DNA of 5,437 nucleotides, from NCBI GenBank assembly GCA_029253325.1, contig JAQWZS010000044.1, positions 1 to 5,437 on the forward strand, written 5' to 3'. The notes beneath the pieces were generated by a model that did no database searches, had not been told where the DNA came from, and was given only the letters and a program-made list of their open reading frames with translations. Below are positions 1-5,437 of this stretch, piece after piece (within the stretch, counting starts at the first letter, position 1; each line of letters opens with the position of its first letter). Position numbers and translations under genes: made by a program. The stretch is from Bacteroidia bacterium (GTDB taxonomy: Bacteria; Bacteroidota; Bacteroidia; NS11-12g; UBA9320).

Positions 1-512
1 GTCATGCTATCATTTTTAATCTCAAATAATTTCTTTTCAGATTCATCCAATAGTTCAAATGCATCGGAGGTCTCTTCAAATGCTTTCTCACCTATCACAC
101 CAGCTACTGAAATCAATTGACGTTGAATACTTTTCTGAATAACTATATGAGCATGATATTCAATATTTGCAGCACTACTAACTCTGTTGGTCAATGAAGT
201 AATGTAGAAAGCCCCCCCAGCAGCTTCTAGATTAGCATTTTTACGCAACTGTTCTGTCACTGTTAGAATATCCACAGGATTACCCGCCATGAATAGCTGA
301 AGAATCGCCTCGTAAATCATCTGATGACTCTCTACATAGAATGCATCCTTTTTAAGGTAACTAGCTACTTTTTCAGGGGCATATTTTTCGAGCATAAGAG
401 CCCCCAAAACAGCTTCTTCTAAATCACGAGCTTGCGGTTGCAGTTTTGACATCTGATTCAAATTACTTAGTGACATCTTACTTTTAGGGGGATTGACTCG
501 TTTTTTTTCCAT
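1..512 (-). CDS. dnaB: Replicative DNA helicase DnaB, N-terminal part (runs off left edge)
   Basis: DnaB is the hexameric ring helicase that unwinds DNA at the replication fork and recruits primase; it acts in the cytoplasm. The minus-strand frame is open from an ATG at 512-510 to the window edge, giving 170 complete codons of a protein usually near 500 residues. What is visible is the N-terminal domain: PQARDLEEAVLGALM (residues 26-40), DAFY (56-59), PVDILTV (79-85), an AAGGAFYI turn (97-104), and ANIEYHAHIV (115-124), followed by the start of the linker helix. This is the typical pattern of Bacteroidota DnaB. The RecA-like ATPase domain lies outside the window. The start at residue 1 is preferred because Bacteroidota homologues carry a similar 20-25 residue basic extension before the PPQA/PQA motif; Met13 and Met21 are alternatives. 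There is no Shine-Dalgarno sequence, as is usual in this phylum. The gene is divergent from clpC. Family assignment is confident; the rest of the gene is unseen. Confidence 0.95.
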   Translation of the reverse strand, partial: MEKKRVNPPKSKMSLSNLNQMSKLQPQARDLEEAVLGALMLEKYAPEKVASYLKKDAFYVESHQMIYEAILQLFMAGNPVDILTVTEQLRKNANLEAAGGAFYITSLTNRVSSAANIEYHAHIVIQKSIQRQLISVAGVIGEKAFEETSDAFELLDESEKKLFEIKNDSM

Positions 513-568
513 ACTGTGATGTATTATAATAAACTATTAAAATATTAAATAATTACGCTTAAGACTAT

Positions 569-602
569 CAAAAATATTAAGCTCTGAAACATTTCCTAGC
601 AA
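569..602 (-). promoter_or_regulatory. Candidate dnaB promoter, Bacteroidota type
   Basis: Read on the minus strand, TATTTTTG (576-569) is a perfect match to the Bacteroidota -7 consensus TAnnTTTG. A TTG lies upstream at 602-600 with a 23-base spacer, at the long end of the accepted 17-23 range for the -33 element. Transcription would start near 563, leaving a leader of about 50 nt before the dnaB start. The match is by eye; in such AT-rich sequence chance matches are possible. Confidence 0.45.
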
Positions 603-832
603 TAGAATAGACAATTAAAATTATTAACAAATCATAAAAAAATGTTTGTGGAACGTTGACAACCAAAAAAATATCATATAAATAACTCATAATCAGAGTT
701 GTTTTATCAACACAGGTTCAAAAATCACAAAAAGGTTTCACGATATTACTAAGTAATTTACTCAAATATATATTTCCTAAACAACTGATAATAAGGGATT
801 TTATAGTTATCAACTTAAAAGTACCAAACAAC

Positions 833-850
833 TCAATTTGCACAAATTGA
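833..850. promoter_or_regulatory. Operator-like dyad upstream of clpC
   Basis: TCAATTTG-CA-CAAATTGA is an inverted repeat with two perfect 8-base arms and a 2-base centre. It lies about 75 bases upstream of the candidate clpC -7 box and 98 bases upstream of the clpC start. Size and symmetry fit a site for a dimeric helix-turn-helix regulator. No T-run follows, so a terminator is unlikely. It does not match the CIRCE (HrcA) or CtsR operators that control clpC in Firmicutes. The binding protein, if any, is unknown. Confidence 0.35.
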
Positions 851-896
851 AAAGACGTTTTAACCATCAATTGTAAAAAAATAGTAAAGGATTTAA

Positions 897-933
897 TTTG
901 ATGACATGACACACTTTTTTGGTCTTATATTTG
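897..933 (+). promoter_or_regulatory. Candidate clpC promoter with very short leader
   Basis: TATATTTG at 926-933 is a perfect TAnnTTTG -7 element. The nearest upstream TTTG, at 897-900, is 25 bases away, slightly longer than the usual spacing. Transcription would begin around 938-941, giving a leader of only about 8-11 nt ending in AAAAG before the ATG. A weaker alternative is TTG (871-873), 19 bases, TTAATTTG (893-900), with one mismatch at the -7 box. Confidence 0.45.
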
Positions 934-948
934 TTATATTCATAAAAG

Positions 949-3468
949 ATGGAGGCACAATTTTCACCAGGAGTAAAAGAAGTAATACAATTTAGTCGTG
1001 AAGAAGCTATACGATTAGGTCATAGCTATATTGGAACAGAACACCTTTTGTTAGGACTAATTAGACAAGGCGACGGAAAGGCAATAAGACACTTGAAAGG
1101 TATGGGTATTGATATGCTCAGACTCAAAAAAGCAATTGAAGACAGTATTAGAGATACTTCAAACAAAACCTCCAACATTGGAAATATTCCACTTACCAAA
1201 CAAGCTGAAAAAGCCCTAAAAATCACCTACTTAGAAGCTAAAATATTCAAAGACGATGTAATCCGAACAGAACATCTATTACTCTCCATACTAAGAGATG
1301 AAGACAACGTAGCTTCCCAGATACTTAACCAGTTTGGTGTCGATTACGATTTATTTAAAAATGCCATGGAGGATAAATTTCCAGATGCATCAATCGAAAT
1401 GAGCAGTGATTCACCTGAGGAATTTTACCAAGAAGAATCTGGTAAATCTACTCCACCACAAAGCAAACCAAAATCCAAAAGCAAAACTCCTGTTTTGGAC
1501 AACTTTGGAAAAGATTTGACCAAATTGGCAGAAGCTGACAAATTGGACGCTATTGTTGGTCGAGAAAAAGAAATTGAACGAGTTTCTCAAATTTTAAGTC
1601 GAAGAAAAAAGAATAATCCTGTACTTATTGGAGAACCAGGTGTTGGTAAAACAGCCATTGCTGAAGGGCTAGCTCTAAGAATATCTCAAAGAAAAGTCTC
1701 AAGAGTCTTATTTGACAAAAGAGTGGTCACACTTGATTTAGCTAGTCTTGTTGCAGGCACTAAATATCGAGGACAGTTTGAAGAACGCATGAAAGCTGTC
1801 ATGACAGAACTTGAAAAGACAGACAATGTCATCCTTTTTATTGACGAAATACACACTATTGTTGGTGCTGGGGGAGCAAGTGGATCTTTGGATGCATCTA
1901 ATATGTTTAAACCAGCCCTTGCACGTGGAGAAATCCAATGTATTGGTGCTACTACACTTGATGAATACCGCCAATACATTGAAAAAGATGGTGCCCTAGA
2001 ACGAAGATTTCAAAGTGTTATGGTTGAGCCTACCTCTCCAGAAGAAACCCTTGAAATACTTGAAAACATCAAAACCAAATACGAAGACCATCACAGTGTG
2101 GAATACACTCCTGAGGCCCTCAATGCTGCTGTAAAAATGAGTGTTCGGTACATTACAGACCGTCATTTACCTGACAAAGCTATTGATGTGCTTGACGAAG
2201 TTGGTGCTCGTGTTCACTTAAGTAATATTCATGTTCCTCAAAACATACTGGAACTCGAAAAGAAAATTGAGGAAATTAAAGAAAATAAAAATCGTGTCGT
2301 TAAAAGTCAAAAATATGAAGAAGCTGCTCGACTCCGAGACGAGGAAAAATCTCTACTTGAAAACTTAGAAGATGAAAAAGTACAGTGGGAAGAAGATAGC
2401 AAAACACAACGTTATAAAGTAAAGGAAGACGATGTAGCAGACGTAATTGCTATGATGACTGGTATTCCTACCAAACGTATCGCTCAAAAAGAAGGAAATC
2501 GTCTCCTTAAAATGGGAGAAGAATTAAAAGGAAGTGTCATTGGTCAAGATCAGGCCGTTGCCAAACTAACCAAAGCCATTCAACGTACTCGAGCCGGATT
2601 AAAGGCACCTAACAAACCCATTGGATCATTCATCTTCCTAGGAAGCACAGGTGTTGGTAAGACAGAAATGGCCAAAACACTTGCCAAATACTTATTTGAT
2701 TCTAAAGAAGCACTCATGCGAATTGATATGAGTGAATACATGGAAAAATTTGCAGTTTCCAGACTAGTAGGAGCCCCTCCAGGATATGTGGGTTATGAAG
2801 AAGGCGGTATCCTTACTGAAAAAATCAGAAGAAAACCATATGCTGTAATTCTTTTTGATGAGATTGAAAAAGCTCATCCCGATGTATTTAACCTCCTTCT
2901 TCAGGTATTGGATGAAGGTTTTTTAACCGATAGTCTAGGGAGAAAAGTTGATTTTAGAAATACAATTATCATCATGACCTCTAATATTGGGTCGAGACAA
3001 CTTAAAGAATTTGGTGCTGGAGTTGGATTTGGTACCAATGCCAAAACCCAAGCCGCTGATTTAAATTCTAAAGGAGTGATTGAAAATGCTCTCAAACGCT
3101 TCTTCTCTCCTGAATTTTTAAATAGAATTGATGATGTCATTGTATTCAATTCCCTTGAAAAAGAACACATTCAACAAATACTAGAATTATCTCTCGAAGA
3201 ATTAATCTCTCGAATCAAACAAATTGGATTCGATATAAAACTAGACAAAGAGGCTAAAAACTACTTGGCTGAAAAAGGATTTGATTCAGATTTTGGTGCT
3301 CGACCACTTAATAGAGCCATCCAAAAGTACCTCGAAGATCCCCTAGCAGAAGAAATCCTCAAATCCGACATCAATGAAGGCGACTTGATTCATGTAAAAT
3401 ACAACAAAAAACAAGACAAGCTAGTTTTCAAGAAGGAAAAAGGAAAAGCTCCTGAAAAAGATAAATAA
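949..3468 (+). CDS. clpC: ATP-dependent Clp protease ATP-binding subunit ClpC
   Basis: ClpC is a cytoplasmic AAA+ unfoldase that threads damaged or regulatory proteins into the ClpP protease chamber. The 839-residue product is full length for the family. Two Clp N-domain repeats occupy about 1-143 (TEHLLLGL at 30-37 and TEHLLLSI at 107-114), followed by a Ser/Lys/Pro-rich linker to about 183. D1 has Walker A GEPGVGKT (228-235, Lys234), pore loop KYRG (272-275), Walker B ending D299-E300, and the arginine pair after E351. A middle domain follows with a UVR-like motif (about 452-475, KYEEAARLRDEE). D2 has Walker A GSTGVGKT (565-572, Lys571), pore loop GYVGYE (612-617), Walker B D637-E638, arginine finger R726 and sensor-2 GARPLNR (783-789). 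The tripeptide VGF at 692-694 fits the ClpP-docking loop. An in-frame TAA at 943-945 sits just before the ATG and the next Met is at residue 52, so the start is secure. Adaptors such as McsA/McsB/MecA are not in this window. Confidence 0.98.
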   Translation: MEAQFSPGVKEVIQFSREEAIRLGHSYIGTEHLLLGLIRQGDGKAIRHLKGMGIDMLRLKKAIEDSIRDTSNKTSNIGNIPLTKQAEKALKITYLEAKIFKDDVIRTEHLLLSILRDEDNVASQILNQFGVDYDLFKNAMEDKFPDASIEMSSDSPEEFYQEESGKSTPPQSKPKSKSKTPVLDNFGKDLTKLAEADKLDAIVGREKEIERVSQILSRRKKNNPVLIGEPGVGKTAIAEGLALRISQRKVSRVLFDKRVVTLDLASLVAGTKYRGQFEERMKAVMTELEKTDNVILFIDEIHTIVGAGGASGSLDASNMFKPALARGEIQCIGATTLDEYRQYIEKDGALERRFQSVMVEPTSPEETLEILENIKTKYEDHHSVEYTPEALNAAVKMSVRYITDRHLPDKAIDVLDEVGARVHLSNIHVPQNILELEKKIEEIKENKNRVVKSQKYEEAARLRDEEKSLLENLEDEKVQWEEDSKTQRYKVKEDDVADVIAMMTGIPTKRIAQKEGNRLLKMGEELKGSVIGQDQAVAKLTKAIQRTRAGLKAPNKPIGSFIFLGSTGVGKTEMAKTLAKYLFDSKEALMRIDMSEYMEKFAVSRLVGAPPGYVGYEEGGILTEKIRRKPYAVILFDEIEKAHPDVFNLLLQVLDEGFLTDSLGRKVDFRNTIIIMTSNIGSRQLKEFGAGVGFGTNAKTQAADLNSKGVIENALKRFFSPEFLNRIDDVIVFNSLEKEHIQQILELSLEELISRIKQIGFDIKLDKEAKNYLAEKGFDSDFGARPLNRAIQKYLEDPLAEEILKSDINEGDLIHVKYNKKQDKLVFKKEKGKAPEKDK

Positions 3469-3497
3469 GATCATTATTCTTAGCATTACCTTTCTTA

Positions 3498-3525
3498 GCT
3501 TCACTCTGCATGAAGCATCTTTTTG
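3498..3525 (+). terminator. Probable rho-independent terminator after clpC
   Basis: GCTTCA (3498-3503) pairs perfectly with TGAAGC (3511-3516) around a 7-base loop, and is followed by ATCTTTTTG, a U-rich tract in RNA. It starts 30 bases after the clpC stop codon. The stem is short with three G-C pairs, so efficiency may be modest, but position and order of elements suit the end of the clpC transcript and would separate it from the downstream gene. Confidence 0.55.
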
Positions 3526-3552
3526 TTAATTTTCAATCAATTTTTTAGATAA

Positions 3553-3621
3553 AAACAGCCAATAAACCCTGTTTGGATAAATATCATATTAAAATATGAC
3601 CAATATCATAAATGTCATATT
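3553..3621. repeat. Cluster of short inverted repeats (TCATATT/AATATGA family)
   Basis: AAACAG (3553-3558) is mirrored by CTGTTT (3569-3574) across a 10-base loop. Next, TCATATT-AA-AATATGA (3584-3599) is a dyad with perfect 7-base arms. TATGA (3595-3599) can alternatively pair with TCATA (3606-3610), and a further TCATATT copy sits at 3615-3621. The arms are A/T rich, so a strong RNA fold is unlikely; a multi-site protein-binding region is possible. Function is unknown. Confidence 0.4.
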
Positions 3622-3741
3622 ACGAAACATAATGAACTAAAAGTCAACAACTTAACATAAGGCCATAGCTTAGTGTTTCTAAATTTTATTCCGTTTTATA
3701 GCCTTTTTATGTCATGCATTTGTCAAAGACCTGCAACCCTA

Positions 3742-3773
3742 TTGATTAATGATGTCAACGTATCCTAACTTCG
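3742..3773 (+). promoter_or_regulatory. Weak candidate promoter for the beta-helix gene
   Basis: TTG (3742-3744), a 21-base spacer and TAACTTCG (3766-3773) resemble the Bacteroidota -33/-7 pair, with one mismatch (C for T) in the -7 box. Transcription would start near 3779, giving a leader of about 20-25 nt. An alternative -7, TGCATTTG at 3715-3722, also has one mismatch but no suitable upstream TTG. Confidence 0.3.
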
Positions 3774-3791
3774 TTTTTTAATATTAAAAAA
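3774..3791. repeat. Perfect 18-bp A/T palindrome before the beta-helix gene
   Basis: TTTTTTAATATTAAAAAA equals its own reverse complement. It ends 10 bases before the ATG at 3802 and follows directly on the promoter candidate, so it would overlap the transcription start region. Only A-T pairs are available, so it may be an operator, a bent or easily melted DNA element, or chance in AT-rich sequence. Confidence 0.45.
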
Positions 3792-3801
3792 ACATTCACC
3801 T

Positions 3802-5334
3802 ATGAAAAAAAATTACAAACAACGAAATTGGCTTTTCAAACTCAAAACAGCTTTTACTTTTGGCTTTGCCCTACTGACATGTTCTGCAATAGCTCAACTC
3901 AATGGTACATATACCATCAACTCGGCCACTGCTACTGGTGGAACAAATTATCAAAGTTTTACAGATTTTGCAACAGACATTAACGCCAATGGGGTTTCAG
4001 GTCCTGTGGTTATAGATGTAGTTGCTAATTCGGGTCCTTACAATGAGTGGGTTCAGTTTAATGACATCTCTGGGTCCAGTTCTACTAATACCATCACCCT
4101 CAATGGAAATGGCAATACGGTCTCATATAGTGGTTCGAGCACTCGATCTCCAGTGATTACATTCAGTAGCACAGATCATTTTATATTAGACAATTTAGTC
4201 ATTGAAAATACGGGAAGTGAATATAGCAGATGTGTACAAATTCGAAGTGTATCTACCTATGTAACCATATCCAATTGCCAACTAAACATGCCAAACTTAA
4301 CTGGTACAACTGCAGAGAATACCTACTTACTAATTGGGAATGCGTCTTCTAATAGCTCTGTAAGTAGCTTTTCAAATGCTGGGGAATATTGCACCATTAC
4401 TGGCAACACTACTAGTGGTCCCTCTAATGGTGGACCTAAATATGGCATCTCAATTATTGACAAAAGACCTAATACAGACAATAAGTACAATACTGTCCAT
4501 AATAATGAGATAACTAATTTTCTAAACATTGGGATTTATTTTCGTCATGGAGATGAGGGATCTGTAATTACAAACAACAAAATACACCAAACAGGTCAAT
4601 CAAACTCAGGAACAAAATATGGTATTTATTCATATCAGAGAGATGGCAAAACTGGGTATAACATATCCAACAACATTATATTTAATCTTCTTAATGAAGG
4701 AAATGACCAAACTAGAGCACTCTACTTCTACGCATACGGAAACTCTGGGAGCATAAAATCCATCATATCAAACAATATAATTAGCCTACCTACCTTTAGT
4801 AGTGGCCAAGGTCTGTATGTATTTTCGGGCGATAACCCTGCTGATGTAGATGTTTTGCACAACACCGTATCTTTTCATCACACTCCAGGCAAAGTTAGTA
4901 CAGGTTCCTCCCTATACGGGATATGGGTAGGTGATGTCACAGGGGATATTAAGAATAATATTGTTTATGCTGATATTGAAACCAGTGGAACCTTTTACGG
5001 AATAGCTGATCTAGACAATCAATCGTATGGTGGAGGGCCAACAAATTTTGACAACAATAGTGTTTACCTTGAGGATATGACAACTTCAGGAAGTGGCGAG
5101 ATTTTTTATGGTCGATTAAGAGGATCCGGAAATGTAATCACTGACTATAAAACATTTGACGACCTAAAAAATGTTTTTGTTGCTAATTGGTATAATGAAC
5201 CTTTTAGCTATGTTGATAGAGATAACCAAGATTTTAGAATTACAAGCTTTGCGTTATCAAACATTGGAGTACCTACTGATATAACAACTGATATAAACGG
5301 TAAAACACGCCACGCTACATCACAATCAACCTAG
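3802..5334 (+). CDS. Secreted right-handed beta-helix surface protein, C-terminus interrupted
   Basis: The product as read has 510 residues. It starts with a Sec signal peptide: basic MKKNYKQR, a hydrophobic core at about 16-28, and a cleavage motif AIA|Q after residue 31, common in T9SS cargo. Cys27 is preceded by Thr, so a lipoprotein is less likely. Residues 35-110 (GTYTIN, GGTNYQSFTDF, NGVSGPV, GNGNTV) match the opening module of repetitive Bacteroidota surface proteins. From about 130 to 425 there is a ladder of xxNNxI-type turns (LDNLVI 129, ISNCQL 156, NNEI 234, ITNNKI 256, ISNNII 288, ISNNII 322, IKNNIV 383, FDNNSV 416), as in parallel beta-helices. The frame ends shortly after DINGKTRHATS, near residue 500, where such proteins usually go on to their sorting tag; here the tag follows in another frame. 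An in-frame stop at 3766-3768 supports the ATG. There is no recognised catalytic motif; the role may be surface adhesion or polysaccharide binding, but this is inference. Confidence 0.85.
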   Translation: MKKNYKQRNWLFKLKTAFTFGFALLTCSAIAQLNGTYTINSATATGGTNYQSFTDFATDINANGVSGPVVIDVVANSGPYNEWVQFNDISGSSSTNTITLNGNGNTVSYSGSSTRSPVITFSSTDHFILDNLVIENTGSEYSRCVQIRSVSTYVTISNCQLNMPNLTGTTAENTYLLIGNASSNSSVSSFSNAGEYCTITGNTTSGPSNGGPKYGISIIDKRPNTDNKYNTVHNNEITNFLNIGIYFRHGDEGSVITNNKIHQTGQSNSGTKYGIYSYQRDGKTGYNISNNIIFNLLNEGNDQTRALYFYAYGNSGSIKSIISNNIISLPTFSSGQGLYVFSGDNPADVDVLHNTVSFHHTPGKVSTGSSLYGIWVGDVTGDIKNNIVYADIETSGTFYGIADLDNQSYGGGPTNFDNNSVYLEDMTTSGSGEIFYGRLRGSGNVITDYKTFDDLKNVFVANWYNEPFSYVDRDNQDFRITSFALSNIGVPTDITTDINGKTRHATSQST

Positions 5335-5437
5335 CAGGAATCGAAAACTTAACGCAAAACGATGACATGATTAATGTATATCCTAACCCAACTACAGGTA
5401 AGTTCAACGTAACTGTTGAAAATGCTGGAGAAGTAGT
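5304..5437 (+). pseudogene. Out-of-frame T9SS type A sorting domain of the beta-helix gene (runs off right edge)
   Basis: In the frame whose codons include 5334-5336, the sequence is open from after a TAA at 5301-5303 to the window end. It reads LAGIENL, then NVYPNPTTGKFNVTV (YPNP at 5379-5390), the hallmark start of the type IX secretion C-terminal sorting domain, which directs export across the outer membrane and surface anchoring. The domain normally has about 70-80 residues; about 22 are visible from Val-Tyr-Pro on. It lacks its own start and lies in the -1 frame relative to the preceding beta-helix coding sequence, which stops at 5332-5334. The simplest reading is one gene split by a frame change between about 5304 and 5331, either a real mutation or a sequencing/assembly error. 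Confidence 0.8.

Larger units (their letters stand above)
513..948. other. Divergent intergenic region between dnaB and clpC
   Basis: This 436-base, strongly AT-rich stretch separates two divergent housekeeping genes. It contains a candidate minus-strand promoter near dnaB, a candidate plus-strand promoter next to clpC, and a dyad at 833-850. A 64-codon minus-strand frame at 718-912 is present but lacks recognisable family features and is probably chance. I see no tRNA, structured RNA, CIRCE element or CtsR-like heptad repeat. Everything else in the stretch is low-complexity A/T sequence. Confidence 0.7.
3469..3801. other. Intergenic region between clpC and the beta-helix gene
   Basis: No convincing gene is visible in these 333 AT-rich bases. 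They hold the clpC terminator-like hairpin, a cluster of short inverted repeats at 3553-3621, a weak promoter candidate at 3742-3773 and an A/T palindrome at 3774-3791. The part between about 3622 and 3741 shows nothing I can name. Confidence 0.7.

Noticed and set aside
655..711. GTTG-N-CAAC short dyads at 655-663 and 698-711
   Set aside because: Arms are only four bases long and spacing differs (1 and 6 bases), which is expected by chance.
718..912. 64-codon minus-strand open frame in the dnaB/clpC spacer
   Set aside because: It is rich in Phe, Leu, Ile and Ser as expected from translating AT-rich noncoding DNA, has no recognisable motif, and covers the dyad and upstream part of the clpC promoter region on the opposite strand.
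1026..1226. Antisense open frame within clpC
   Set aside because: It lies fully inside the well-supported ClpC N-domain coding sequence; its composition is that of a shadow frame.
1686..1999. Three overlapping alternative frames within clpC D1
   Set aside because: All overlap the conserved Walker B/sensor region of ClpC, show no family features and have no start context of their own.
2901..3170. Antisense open frame within clpC D2
   Set aside because: Shadow of the conserved D2 coding sequence; no independent evidence.
3661..3705. GGCCATA...TATAGCC followed by TTTTTAT as a second terminator
   Set aside because: The arms contain a mismatch and are separated by about 29 bases; a stable terminator hairpin is unlikely.
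4323..4529. Antisense hydrophobic open frame in the beta-helix gene
   Set aside because: Its apparent hydrophobicity results from reading the opposite strand of Asn/Thr/Ser-rich codons; it lies entirely within a coherent beta-helix coding region.
5301..5334. Programmed -1 ribosomal frameshift joining the beta-helix protein to its sorting tag
   Set aside because: The direction of shift is right, but no slippery heptamer in the correct phase and no obvious downstream hairpin is visible between the tag-frame stop and the TAG.

Overview
The window looks like an AT-rich chromosomal segment of a Bacteroidota bacterium, most likely Flavobacteriales. The evidence is a DnaB N-terminus and a ClpC of the Bacteroidota type, promoter-like TAnnTTTG (-7) elements instead of classical sigma70 boxes, no Shine-Dalgarno sequences before the starts, and a secreted beta-helix protein followed by a type IX secretion (T9SS) C-terminal sorting signal with the YPNP motif. 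The beta-helix protein resembles cell-surface proteins common in Crocinitomicaceae/Cryomorphaceae-like lineages. That finer placement is recalled family resemblance, not a search result.

Layout. Positions 1-512 (minus strand) hold the first 170 codons of dnaB, the replicative helicase, which runs off the left edge. Positions 513-948 are an AT-rich divergent intergenic region. It carries a candidate dnaB promoter (minus strand), a candidate clpC promoter (plus strand) and an 8-bp-arm dyad that could be an operator. Positions 949-3468 (plus) encode a complete 839-residue ClpC, the AAA+ unfoldase partner of ClpP, with all expected motifs intact. Positions 3469-3801 are a second intergenic region with a terminator-like hairpin just after clpC, a cluster of short inverted repeats, a weak promoter candidate and an 18-bp perfect A/T palindrome. 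Positions 3802-5334 (plus) encode a secreted right-handed beta-helix protein of 510 residues. Its frame stops shortly before a T9SS sorting domain that continues in the -1 frame to the right edge, so the gene appears frameshifted.

The genes do not form an obvious shared pathway. dnaB (DNA replication) and clpC (protein quality control) are divergent housekeeping genes, and the beta-helix gene is a separate transcription unit behind a probable terminator. I see no CRISPR array, RNA gene, mobile element or novel multi-gene system. The most informative anomaly is the frame break separating the beta-helix protein from its secretion tag.
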